From Methylobacterium planeticum (GTDB lineage: Bacteria; Pseudomonadota; Alphaproteobacteria; Rhizobiales; Beijerinckiaceae), in assembly GCF_008806345.1 (NCBI RefSeq), contig NZ_VZZJ01000017.1, positions 52,361-116,360 on the forward strand: DNA of 64,000 nucleotides, in the 5' to 3' direction. The notes beneath the pieces are model-generated. The model had not been told where the DNA came from. It worked only from the letters and a program-made list of their open reading frames with translations, and did not search any database. A program made the translations under genes and the position numbers. This document shows positions 31,023 through 39,780 of this stretch, one piece after another. The number at the start of each line of letters is the position of its first letter. Position 1 is the stretch's first letter.

Positions 31023-33875
31023 CTAGCCCACCGCGCCCTCGATCGCCGCCGCGATCCGCCTCAGGCCCGCCGCGACATCGCCGCCCTTGATGTGGACCCG
31101 CAGGGCCCGGCGCCCGCGCTCGGCGAGAACCGCGACGTCGCCCCGTGCCTGCGCGGCAACCACCGTGCCGAAGCCGAGCTTGCGTCCCGGGATCGCCAGG
31201 TCCTCGGTCGGATCGGCGGTGACCTGCAGGAAGACGCCGGAATCCGGGCCGCCCTTGTAGGCCTGCCCCGTCGAGTGGAGGAAACGCGGCCCGAATTCGA
31301 GGCAGGTCGCGACGCGGCGCTTGTCGCGCACCGCGATGCGGGCGCGCTGGAGCACCGCCTGATGGGACTCGCTGCGCGCCACGTAGGCGAGGAGGGCGAG
31401 GTAGTCGCCCTCGTTGACCCGCGCGAGCTGGGCCCGGATCGCGGCCTCGAGGCCCTCGGCCGCCTGGGGCAGGGCGGCGGCGTTCTTCGGATCGGCGTAA
31501 AGGGCGATCGTCGCGTCCTCGAAGAGCGGCGTCTCGGGGGGCAGGGCGCCGCTCGCCTCCGCCGCCTCGAACAGCTTCTTCGTCTCGATCTTGCTCGCCT
31601 CGACGTCGGGCTGGTCGAAGGGGTTGATGCCGAGCACCGCCCCGGCGACGGCGGTGGCCATCTCGAAGCGGAAGAATTCCTGCGGCAGCTGCTCGACCGT
31701 CTCGAGGGTGATGCGGGCGACCGGGTGCCCCTCGCGCTCGAGGTTGCGCACCGCCTCGTCCTGCTGCAGGTCGGCGAAGCCGTCGAGGCGCAGATACACG
31801 AAGAAGCGGTCGCGTCCGTAGACGGCGGGCACGTCGACGGGCTCCCCGTCGATCGGGATCAGGCCCTTGCCCTGCTTGCCCGTCGATTCCGCGATGAGCT
31901 GCTCGGCCCAGGCGCCGAAGCTGGCGATCCCCGGCGAGGCGATGATCGTGACCTTGTCGCGCCCCTCGGTACTGGCCGCGGTGCCGAGGGCCGTGCCGAG
32001 CAGCACGCCGGGGTTCCGGGCCGGGGGCACGGCCGGGCCGCAGGAGCGGACCATGATGCGGGCGGTGTCGAGGAACTCGGCGACGTCGATGCCGATCGCG
32101 GCGGCCGGCACCAGCCCGAAGGCGGAGAGCACGGAGTAGCGTCCGCCGATCTGCGGCACGCCGTGGAAGATCTTGGCGAAACCGTCGGCCTGGGCGGCCT
32201 TCTCCATCGCCGAGCCCGGATCGGTGACGGCGACGAAGTGGGAACCGGCCGCGTCGCCGACGACCGCCTTCATGCGGCCCAGGAAGTAGTCGCGGAAGAC
32301 ATTCGGCTCCAGGGTCGAGCCGGACTTGCTCGCCACGATGAAGAGCGTCGAGGGCAGGGCCACCGCCGCCTCGACGGCGCGGACCTCGTCGGGGTTCGTC
32401 GAGTCGAGGATGCGCAGGTGCGGGAAGCCGTCGCGATGCCCGAAGGTCTCGGCCAGCACCTCGGGCCCGAGGCTCGAGCCGCCCATGCCGAGCACCACCG
32501 CATCGGTGAAGCCGCGCTCCTTCACCCAGGCGGCGAAGGCGGCGTAATCGGCGGCCTTCTCCCGCTCGTCCTCGACGATGCGGAGCCAGCCGAGCCAGCG
32601 ATCCTCGTCGGCGTTCGACCACACGCTCCTGTCGTGGGCCCAGAGGCGCCGGATCGCGCCGCTCGCGCGCCAGGCCTCCGCGGCCTTGGCGGATTCGGCC
32701 TTGAGGGGCTCGCCGAGGCAGAGGGTCTGTCCGTCGAGGCGGTGGCCGAGCAGCGCGGCGCGCTTGTCGGCCACCGCGCCGAGAAGCTTGTCGGCCGCGT
32801 CGATGAAGAGCTGCACGCCCTCCTCGACGAGCTGGCGCGCCACCGCGTCGATGTCGATGCCGGCGCGTGCGAGCCGCGCCATCACGGCCTCGGCCCCCGC
32901 CACGTCCTCCTCGATCGAGGCCCGCGCGGTCCCGTGGTCGCGGAACGCGTCCATGGTGGCGGGCGGCATGGTGTTGACGGTGTTGGGGCCGATCAGCTCC
33001 TCGACGTAGAGCACGTCCGAGTAGGCCTTGTTCTTGGTGCCCGTCGAGGCCCAGAGCAGGCGCTGCGCCTTGGCGCCCTTCCGGGCGAGCGCCGTCCAGC
33101 GGGCATCCGAGAAGACGCGCTTGTAGCGCTGGTAGGCGAGCTTGGCATTCGCGATCGCGACCTTGCCCTTGAGGGCCTCGAGGGCCGCCTTCTCGTCGGG
33201 GTCGTTGGCGGCGGCGATCGTCTCGTCGAGGCGCTTGTCGATCGCCGCGTCGATGCGGCTGATGAAGAAGCTCGCGACGCTGGCGATCCGGGAGACGTCC
33301 TCGCCCTTGGCGGCCCGCTCGGACAGCCCGTCGATGAAGGCGTTGGCGACCGCCTCGTAGGTGTCCTGCGCGAACAGCAGGGTGACGTTGATGCTGATCC
33401 CCTCGGCGGTGAGCCGGCGGATCGCCGGGAGGCCGGCGGGCGTCGCCGGGACCTTCACCATCAGGTTGTCGCGGGCGACCGCCTTGTGGAGGCGGCGCGC
33501 CTCGACGAGGGTCGCCTCGGTGTCGAGGGCGAGGTAGGGGGAGACCTCGAGGCTGACGTAGCCGTCGGCGCCGTCGCTCGCCTCGTAGACCGGGCGGAGC
33601 ACGTCGGCGGCGCTCTGGATGTCCTCGATGGCGAGGCCCTCGTAGAGGTCGATGACGCGGCGGTCGCCGGCTTCCTGCACGGCCTTGAGGGAGCCGTCGT
33701 ACTCGCTCGAGGCGCCGATGGCCTTCTCGAAGATCGACGGGTTCGAGGTGACGCCGCGCAGGCCGTCATTCTCCACGAGCGCCTTGAGCTTGCCCTCGGC
33801 GATGAAGCCGCGCGCCACGAAATCGAGCCAGACGGCCTGATCGTATTCGGTGTGGAGGGCCTTGAGCGCGTTCAT
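31023..33875 (-). CDS. tal-pgi: Bifunctional transaldolase / glucose-6-phosphate isomerase
   Basis: One 950-residue polypeptide joins two enzymes. The N-terminal half (about 1-360) is a TalB-type transaldolase: GLRGVTSNPSIFEKAIG, NLMVKVPATPAGLPAIRRLT with the Schiff-base Lys, and AEGISINVTLLFA. The C-terminal part (about 380-950) is glucose-6-phosphate isomerase: VVLGMGGSSLGPEVLAETFG, FIVASKSGSTLEPNVFRDYF, VTDPGSAMEKAAQADGFAK and GINPFDQPDVEASK. The fusion is known in several bacteria and cyanobacteria. It lets carbon pass between the pentose phosphate pool and glucose 6-phosphate. It lies between tkt (upstream) and gnd (downstream), all on the minus strand. Confidence 0.95.
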   Translation of the reverse strand: MNALKALHTEYDQAVWLDFVARGFIAEGKLKALVENDGLRGVTSNPSIFEKAIGASSEYDGSLKAVQEAGDRRVIDLYEGLAIEDIQSAADVLRPVYEASDGADGYVSLEVSPYLALDTEATLVEARRLHKAVARDNLMVKVPATPAGLPAIRRLTAEGISINVTLLFAQDTYEAVANAFIDGLSERAAKGEDVSRIASVASFFISRIDAAIDKRLDETIAAANDPDEKAALEALKGKVAIANAKLAYQRYKRVFSDARWTALARKGAKAQRLLWASTGTKNKAYSDVLYVEELIGPNTVNTMPPATMDAFRDHGTARASIEEDVAGAEAVMARLARAGIDIDAVARQLVEEGVQLFIDAADKLLGAVADKRAALLGHRLDGQTLCLGEPLKAESAKAAEAWRASGAIRRLWAHDRSVWSNADEDRWLGWLRIVEDEREKAADYAAFAAWVKERGFTDAVVLGMGGSSLGPEVLAETFGHRDGFPHLRILDSTNPDEVRAVEAAVALPSTLFIVASKSGSTLEPNVFRDYFLGRMKAVVGDAAGSHFVAVTDPGSAMEKAAQADGFAKIFHGVPQIGGRYSVLSAFGLVPAAAIGIDVAEFLDTARIMVRSCGPAVPPARNPGVLLGTALGTAASTEGRDKVTIIASPGIASFGAWAEQLIAESTGKQGKGLIPIDGEPVDVPAVYGRDRFFVYLRLDGFADLQQDEAVRNLEREGHPVARITLETVEQLPQEFFRFEMATAVAGAVLGINPFDQPDVEASKIETKKLFEAAEASGALPPETPLFEDATIALYADPKNAAALPQAAEGLEAAIRAQLARVNEGDYLALLAYVARSESHQAVLQRARIAVRDKRRVATCLEFGPRFLHSTGQAYKGGPDSGVFLQVTADPTEDLAIPGRKLGFGTVVAAQARGDVAVLAERGRRALRVHIKGGDVAAGLRRIAAAIEGAVG

Positions 33876-33967
33876 GCCGATCTCTCCCGCGATGGTCGTG
33901 TTGCGGCGCCCCTCGGAGCGGCGACGCCGGTCCCTGTCTCAAACCCTGCCGCGCGCCCCTGCGCGCC

Positions 33968-33998
33968 CCGTCCCGCGCCGCCGGCCGGCGCGGGACGG
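33968..33998 (-). terminator. Large hairpin between tkt and tal-pgi
   Basis: CCGTCCCGCGCC (33968-33979) and GGCGCGGGACGG (33987-33998) form a perfect 12-bp stem with a 7-base loop in the 261-base gap. No T run. It could attenuate or stabilise the tkt message and set unequal expression of tkt and tal-pgi. Confidence 0.5.
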
Positions 33999-34136
33999 CT
34001 TGCGCGGCCGGGAGCCGCGAAAATCGGGCGGCCGGTGCGGCCGGCGCCTCCCCCCTCAAGATGGGGCTACGCCGGAGCGCTGCCAGACCGTCCGGCACGC
34101 ATGGCAGACCTTCCGGCCCGCCCCGCCGCCGGCCGT

Positions 34137-36212
34137 TCAGCGCTTGTGCCGGGCGATCTGGTCGCGGGCGGCCTGGAGCACCTTCCCGGGGGTGAAGCCG
34201 AACTTCTTGAGAAGGTCCGAGAGGGGCGCCGAGGAGCCGAAGGTGTGCATGCCGATGACCGTGCCGGCGGAGCCGGCGTAGCGGTCCCAGCCGATCACCG
34301 AGCCCTGCTCGACGGCGACGCGCGCCAACACCTCGGGGGGCAGCACGCTGTTGCGGTAGGCCTCGTCCTGGCGCTCGAACAGGTCCCAGGACGGCATCGA
34401 GACGACGCGGACCTTGACGCCCTCTTCCTTCAGGGCCTCGTAGGCGGAGACGCAGAGCTGCACCTCCGAGCCCGAGCCGATCAGGATCACGTCGGGCGTC
34501 TCCGCGCCGCCGGCCAGCACGTAGGCGCCCCTGGCGACGCCGGCCGCGCTCGCGTAGGTGTTCCGGTCGAGGGTCGGCAGGGGCTGGCGCGACAGCGCCA
34601 GGATCGCCGGCTGGTCCTTGAGGCCGAAGATCACCCGGTAGGCCTCGGCCACCTCGTTGGCGTCCGCGGGCCGGAGGGTGACGAGGCCCGGGATCGCCCG
34701 CAGCGAGAGCAGCTGCTCCACCGGCTGGTGGGTCGGGCCGTCCTCGCCCACGCCGATCGAATCGTGCGTGAAGACGTGGAAGATCGGCAGCTCCATCAGC
34801 GAGGCGAGGCGGATCGGGGGCCGCATGTAGTCGGCGAAGACCAGGAAGGTGGCGCCGTAGGCCCGCAGGCCGACGAGGCCGAGGCCGTTCACGATCGACC
34901 CCATGGCGTGCTCGCGCACCCCGAAATGGATGTTGCGCCCGCCCGGCTCGAAGGGCGACAGGGTGCCGGCCCCCTCGAATTCGAGCTTCGTCTTGTTCGA
35001 GGGCGCGAGGTCGGCCGAGCCGCCGAGCATGAAGGGCACGTGCGGCGCGATGGCGTTGAGCACCTTGCCGGAGGATTCGCGGGTGGCGAGGCCCTTGGCG
35101 TCCGCCGGGAAGACCGGGATGTCCCGGTCCCAGCCCTCGGGCAGGCGGCCCTCCAGGAAGGCCGCGATGTCCTCGGCATGCTCCGGATCGTTCGCCTTCG
35201 CGGCCCCGAGGAAGCCCTCCCACTGCGCGAAGAGCTCGGCGCCGCGCCGGCCGATGCCGTCGCGGAAATGCTCCACCACGCCGTCGGGCACGAGGAACTG
35301 CGCGTCCTCGGGCCAGCCATAGGCGCGCTTGGCGCCCCTCACCTCGTCCGGGCCGAGGGCGTCCGAGTGGGCCTTGGCGGTGTTCTGCTTGTTCGGCGCG
35401 CCGTAGCCGATGATCGAGTTGACGATGATCAGGGTCGGCCGGTCGGCGGATTGCAGGAAGGTCTCGAGGGCCGAGCGGATCGCCTGCACGTCGTTGGCGT
35501 CGGCGACGCGCAGCACCTGCCAGCCATAGGCGAGGAAGCGGCTCGCGACCTCCTCGCTAAAGGCGAGCTCGGTGTGGCCCTCGATCGTGATGGTGTTGTT
35601 GTCGTAGATCCAGCACAGGTTCGACAGGCGCAGGTGCCCGGCGATCGAGGCGGCCTCGGCCGAGACGCCCTCCATCAGGTCGCCGTCCGAGCAGATCGCG
35701 TAGACGTTGTAGTCGAAGAGCGGCAGGTCGGGCTTGTTCAGCTGCTCGCCGAGGAATCGACCGCCCATCGCCATGCCGACCGAGTTCGCCACCCCCTGGC
35801 CGAGGGGGCCCGTGGTGGTCTCGACGCCGGTGGTGAAGTGGTACTCGGGGTGGCCCGGCGTGCGGCTGTCGAGCTGGCGGAACTGCTTGATGTCCTCGAG
35901 GCGCACGGCCGGCTCGTTGCCGCCGTCCTCGCGGGCGACGCCGGCGAGGTGCAGGATCGCGTAGAGCAGCATCGAGGCATGCCCGGCCGAGAGCACGAAC
36001 CGGTCGCGGTTCGGCCAGTGCGGGTGGGCCGGGTCGTAGCGCAGGTACCGGTTCCACAGGGTGTAGGCGACGGGCGCCAGCGCCATCGGGGCGCCGGCAT
36101 GGCCGGAATTCGCCTTCTGCACCGCGTCGATCGCCAGCGTGCGGATCGTGTCGATGCTGAGCTTCTCGACCTCGCTCAACGCCGCCTTCGGGCCGGAATC
36201 TGCGCCGCTCAT
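34137..36212 (-). CDS. tkt: Transketolase
   Basis: A thiamine diphosphate enzyme moving two-carbon units between sugar phosphates in the non-oxidative pentose phosphate pathway. The 691-residue product has ANSGHAGAPMALAPVAYTLW, the TPP-binding CSDGDLMEGVSAEAASIAGH followed by the NNTITIEGHTELAF segment, VHDSIGVGEDGPTHQPVEQL-like text (IGVGEDGPTHQPVEQLLSLR) and the C-terminal WDLFERQDEAYRNSVLP. Length is standard. The ATG at 36212 opens MSGADSGPKAALSEVE. It lies 47 bases after the GH15 gene, so these two probably share a transcript. Confidence 0.97.
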   Translation of the reverse strand: MSGADSGPKAALSEVEKLSIDTIRTLAIDAVQKANSGHAGAPMALAPVAYTLWNRYLRYDPAHPHWPNRDRFVLSAGHASMLLYAILHLAGVAREDGGNEPAVRLEDIKQFRQLDSRTPGHPEYHFTTGVETTTGPLGQGVANSVGMAMGGRFLGEQLNKPDLPLFDYNVYAICSDGDLMEGVSAEAASIAGHLRLSNLCWIYDNNTITIEGHTELAFSEEVASRFLAYGWQVLRVADANDVQAIRSALETFLQSADRPTLIIVNSIIGYGAPNKQNTAKAHSDALGPDEVRGAKRAYGWPEDAQFLVPDGVVEHFRDGIGRRGAELFAQWEGFLGAAKANDPEHAEDIAAFLEGRLPEGWDRDIPVFPADAKGLATRESSGKVLNAIAPHVPFMLGGSADLAPSNKTKLEFEGAGTLSPFEPGGRNIHFGVREHAMGSIVNGLGLVGLRAYGATFLVFADYMRPPIRLASLMELPIFHVFTHDSIGVGEDGPTHQPVEQLLSLRAIPGLVTLRPADANEVAEAYRVIFGLKDQPAILALSRQPLPTLDRNTYASAAGVARGAYVLAGGAETPDVILIGSGSEVQLCVSAYEALKEEGVKVRVVSMPSWDLFERQDEAYRNSVLPPEVLARVAVEQGSVIGWDRYAGSAGTVIGMHTFGSSAPLSDLLKKFGFTPGKVLQAARDQIARHKR

Positions 36213-36259
36213 GTCTGGGCCTTCCTAATTCCTGATCATCACGTTCGGTGTCGCACCCC

Positions 36260-38116
36260 TCACGCGGGGCCCGCGGCGGACGCGGCCCGTGCCCGAGGGG
36301 CAGCCTGGACTTTCGCCGCCGCGCCCCGCTCCTTCGCCGGACCGACGGCCCGGCTGTAGTTGAGGACCGTGTTCACGAGCGCGACGTGGCTGAAGGCCTG
36401 CGGGAAGTTCCCGACGAGGCGCTTCTCCACCTGATCGTACTCTTCCGCAACCAGCCCGAGGTCGTTGCACACCCCGATCAGGCGCTCGATCAGGGTGCGG
36501 GCCTCGTCGCAGCGGCCGAGGCCGATGAGATTGTCCGCGTACCAGAAGCTGCAGGGCAGGAAGGCGCCCTCGCCCCCCGGCAGGCCGTCCGTGGCCTGCC
36601 CCTCGGTGTCGTAGCGCAGCACGAAGCCGTCGCGCAGGAGCCCGCGCCCGATCGCCTCGACGGTTCCGACGACGCGGGGATCGTCCTGCGGCAGGAAGCC
36701 CATATGGGCGATCAGCAGCAGGCTCGCGTCGAGGCGCTTCGAGCCGTAATACTGGACGAAGCTGTTGAGTTCCGGATCGAAGCCCTTCTGGCAGACCTCG
36801 GCGTGGATCTGGTCGCGCAGGGCGCGCCAGCGCTCGACCGGCGCGTCGCCGGCGAGCTGGTGGTCCTCCTCGTACGAGCGGATGGCCCGGTCGAAGGCGA
36901 CCCAGGCCATCACCTTCGAGTGCACGAAGTGCTTGCGCCCGCCGCGCACCTCCCAGATGCCCTCGTCCGGCTCGTTCCAGACCTTCTCGAGATGCTGCAT
37001 CAGGGCGAGGCCGACGCGCCAGCCGTCGCGGTCGCTCGCCATGCCGCGGCGGCGGGCCTGGTAGAGGGCGTCGAACAGCTCGCCGTAGACGTCGAGCTGG
37101 AACTGCGCCGACGCGGCGTTGCCGACCCGCACGGGCTTCGAGCCCTCGTAGCCCGGCAGCCAGTCGAGCTCGATCTCAGGCAGCAGCCGCTCGCCCGCGA
37201 TGCCGTAGAGGATGTGGGCCTGCTCCGGGTTGCCGGCCACCGCCCGCAGCAGCCAGTCGCGCCAGGCCCGGGCCTCCTCGACGAAGCCCGCATCCATCAG
37301 CGCCAGCAGCGTGAAGGTCGAGTCGCGCAGCCAGCAGAACCGGTAATCCCAGTTGCGCACGCCGCCGAGCTGCTCGGGCAGGGAGGTGGTGGGCGCCGCC
37401 ACGATCCCGCCGGTCGGCATGTAGATCAGCGCCTTGAGGGTGAGGAGCGAGCGCTTGAGGACGTCGTCCCAGGGCGTGCCGCAGGCGCAATGGCGCGACC
37501 AGTCCCGCCAGAAGCTGTCGGTGGCGGCCAGGACCTTGCGGGGCTCGATCGGCGGCGGGTCGTCCTCGTGGGAGGCGCCGTAGCTCAGGGTGAAGGCCAG
37601 GGATTCGCCGGCCCGGATCGTGAACTCCGAGACCGTGGTCTGGCCGAGCCCGTGGAGGGGGGCCTTGGTGCGCAGGACCACCTTGTGGGGGCCCGAGACC
37701 GCCCGGAGGTCCCCGAGCTCGTTGTGGGAGACCCAGGGCACCGCCGAGCCGTAATCGAAGCGCAGGGACAGGTCCATCCGCATGGCGACGCGCCCGTGCA
37801 CGCCCTCGACGAGGCGGATCAGGTGCGAGCCGTCGCCGGCCGGCATGTAGTCGATGATCAGGACCTCGCCCTCGCGGGTCTTGTGGCGCGTCTCCAGCAC
37901 CAGGGTGCCGTCCCGGTAGCGGCGCGTCGTCTCGACGTGCTTGGCGGCCGGCGCGATGCGCCAGAAGCCGTGATCCCGCGTGCCGAGCAGGGCCGCGAAG
38001 CAGGCGGAGGCGTCGAAGCGCGGCCAGCACAACCAGTCGACGCTGCCGTCCCGGCTGATCAGAGCCGCCGTGCGCCCGTCGCCGACGAGGGCGTAATCCT
38101 CGATCCTCGCTGCCAT
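36260..38116 (-). CDS. Glycoside hydrolase family 15 (glucoamylase/trehalase-like)
   Basis: Members cleave alpha-glucosidic bonds in maltooligosaccharides or trehalose; bacterial ones of this type are cytoplasmic. The 618-residue product begins MAARIEDYALVGDGRTAALI. It carries GSVDWLCWPRFDASACFA, the hallmark NWDYRFCWLRDSTFTLLALM, GYEGSKPVRVGNAASAQFQL with probable substrate contacts, and CSFWYADNLIGLGRCDEA in the catalytic (alpha/alpha)6 barrel. There is no signal peptide. Substrate is uncertain (trehalose or glycogen-derived glucans). It is the first gene of the block with tkt, tal-pgi, gnd and pgl, which suggests feeding of glucose into that pathway. Confidence 0.9.
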   Translation of the reverse strand: MAARIEDYALVGDGRTAALISRDGSVDWLCWPRFDASACFAALLGTRDHGFWRIAPAAKHVETTRRYRDGTLVLETRHKTREGEVLIIDYMPAGDGSHLIRLVEGVHGRVAMRMDLSLRFDYGSAVPWVSHNELGDLRAVSGPHKVVLRTKAPLHGLGQTTVSEFTIRAGESLAFTLSYGASHEDDPPPIEPRKVLAATDSFWRDWSRHCACGTPWDDVLKRSLLTLKALIYMPTGGIVAAPTTSLPEQLGGVRNWDYRFCWLRDSTFTLLALMDAGFVEEARAWRDWLLRAVAGNPEQAHILYGIAGERLLPEIELDWLPGYEGSKPVRVGNAASAQFQLDVYGELFDALYQARRRGMASDRDGWRVGLALMQHLEKVWNEPDEGIWEVRGGRKHFVHSKVMAWVAFDRAIRSYEEDHQLAGDAPVERWRALRDQIHAEVCQKGFDPELNSFVQYYGSKRLDASLLLIAHMGFLPQDDPRVVGTVEAIGRGLLRDGFVLRYDTEGQATDGLPGGEGAFLPCSFWYADNLIGLGRCDEARTLIERLIGVCNDLGLVAEEYDQVEKRLVGNFPQAFSHVALVNTVLNYSRAVGPAKERGAAAKVQAAPRARAASAAGPA

Positions 38117-38330
38117 GCTGGTCCCTGTTCCCGGGGGGAGGGCCGCGCCCGGGCCCGCCGGATCCCCGGGTGGAGTCCGGGTCTCCCCGGAAATCCCTCG
38201 AGCGGACGGGGCCGGCCAAGCCGCGACGAGGTCCACCTAGTCCCGGGAGGCCCCAGGGTCCACCCTGCTCACGCGTTTGCGTGCCGGGGCGCCGCGGCGG
38301 GTGCGGGCGCGCACACCCGGTCCGGCCCCG

Positions 38331-38972
38331 TCAGCGCAGCCGGTCGACCAGGACGCTGACGGAGCCGCCGAGGGCGGCGGCGCCGGTCCGCACCAGGTCG
38401 GCGGCCCGGCCGGCCGCCCGCGCGGCCGGCGCGAGGGTCGGGGCGAAGGGGAGGGCGAGGTCGGGCAGGAGCGATTCCTCGGCCTCCGCCTCGGCCTGGT
38501 CGGGGCTGGCGGGCTCCACGGCCTTCTCCCAGGCCTTCGCCTCCGCGGGCCGGGCGGCCAGGACAGGCTCGGGCCGGCGCGGGGTCGCCTCGCAGCGCAG
38601 GCAGGGCGGGCGCCGCGGCGGCATCGCGGCGATCCGGGGGGCGGGGCGGCTCGCCGTCGCCCGCGGCTCGGCGGGGAGCAGGGGGTAGGCCTGCGCGAAG
38701 GCGAGGGCGGCGGGCGCGCGGGGGCCCGGCGGCGGCGCGGCGGGCTCGGGGTAGGCCTGAGGATCGATCACCAGGACCTGCTCGACCGCCGGTGCCGGCC
38801 TGTCCTGCGCCGGCCTGTCCTGCGCCGGCTCGCGGCACAGGAAGGAGGCGCCCGCGACCACGAGGGCCGTCACCAGCGTCGGCAGGAAGGGCAGGGTGAC
38901 GCTCGAGCGGTCGCCGGAGGCGAGGCCGCTCGGCATCGCGTCGGTCGGGCATTGCCGAATCAAGCGACTCAC
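38331..38972 (-). CDS. Hypothetical membrane-anchored protein, Pro/Ala-rich
   Basis: The 213-residue product starts at a GTG (VSRLIRQCPTDAMPSGLAS) preceded by GCGAGG. It has one membrane helix near residues 33-50 (LPTLVTALVVAGASFLC), then a Pro/Ala-rich stretch with QDRPAQDRPAP and two Cys near LRCE. Its C-terminal half holds an acidic patch (SPDQAEAEAEESLLPDLAL). No family is recognised. An alternative ATG (MPSGLASGDRSS) lies 12 codons in. The frame remains open upstream but that part is compositionally unlikely. It is divergent from nasT. Confidence 0.55.
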   Translation of the reverse strand: MSRLIRQCPTDAMPSGLASGDRSSVTLPFLPTLVTALVVAGASFLCREPAQDRPAQDRPAPAVEQVLVIDPQAYPEPAAPPPGPRAPAALAFAQAYPLLPAEPRATASRPAPRIAAMPPRRPPCLRCEATPRRPEPVLAARPAEAKAWEKAVEPASPDQAEAEAEESLLPDLALPFAPTLAPAARAAGRAADLVRTGAAALGGSVSVLVDRLR

Positions 38973-39192
38973 CGCGCACCTCGCCTGCTCTCCGAACCGC
39001 CCCGAGAATGCGCCGCGCTTTGCGGCGGAACCTGGGCCGTTTCCTTTCAGCTCGGTAACGCGACGGCGATTTTGGCGCCGACGCGGTCGGGCATGTGCCC
39101 GGGCCCGGCCCCGGGGCATGCGGCTTGCGTCCGGTATCGACGTCGCGCTACCGCCCTCGGACGCCAATCAAGATGCCCAACGCCGGGCCCCG

Positions 39193-39780
39193 ATGACCGA
39201 ATCCAGCCTCACCGTCGCCGTGATCGACCCCAGCCGGGCCCGCGCCGCCATCCTGGAGGAGGGTCTGCGCGCGGCCGGCGTCGGCCGCGTCGTGATCATC
39301 CCCGACACGGCCGACCTGCTGGAGCGGGTCTCGGCCCTGAAGCCCGACGTCGTGGTGATCCACCTCGAGAGCCCGAGCCGGGACATCCTGGAGCAGATGT
39401 CGGTGGTCTCGCGCCAGGCGGAGCGGCCGGTGGCGATGTTCGTCGACCGCTCGGATTCCACCATGATGCAGGCCGCGGTCGATGCGGGCATCTCGGCCTA
39501 CGTGGTGGACGGCCTGCGCCAGGAGCGGATCAAGCCGATCCTCGACATCGCGATCCTGCGCTTCAACGCCTTCGCGCGGCTGCAGCGGGAATTGTCCGAG
39601 GCCCGGGGCGAGCTCGCCGACCGCAAGCTGATCGAGCGCGCCAAGGGCATCCTGATGAGCATCAAGGGCCTGTCCGAGGACGAGGCCTACAAGCAGCTCC
39701 GGCGCAAGGCCATGAACGAGAAGCGCAAGATCGCCGACATCGCCCGCGCGATCGTCACCACGGCGGACCTGCTCGGATGA
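39193..39780 (+). CDS. nasT: Nitrate-responsive antiterminator NasT (receiver + ANTAR)
   Basis: NasT binds leader RNA of nitrate-assimilation genes and prevents termination when released from NasS. The 195-residue product has an N-terminal pseudo-receiver (VAVIDPSRARAAILEEGLRA; VVVIHLESPSRDILEQM; MFVDRSDSTMMQAAVDAGIS). The C-terminal ANTAR helices follow from about 130 (KLIERAKGILMSIKGLSEDE, AYKQLRRKAMNEKRKIADIA). The usual phospho-Asp pocket is not obvious, as in other NasT. Its stop overlaps the nasS start (ATGA), so the two proteins are made together. Its likely target leader lies at 41376-41474. Confidence 0.93.
   Translation: MTESSLTVAVIDPSRARAAILEEGLRAAGVGRVVIIPDTADLLERVSALKPDVVVIHLESPSRDILEQMSVVSRQAERPVAMFVDRSDSTMMQAAVDAGISAYVVDGLRQERIKPILDIAILRFNAFARLQRELSEARGELADRKLIERAKGILMSIKGLSEDEAYKQLRRKAMNEKRKIADIARAIVTTADLLG

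Noticed and set aside
29070..36359. A 2429-codon open frame on the plus strand
   Set aside because: It lies opposite pgl, gnd, tal-pgi and tkt, is low complexity (Arg/Gly/Val/Asp) and has no domains. Such frames are expected opposite high-GC genes.
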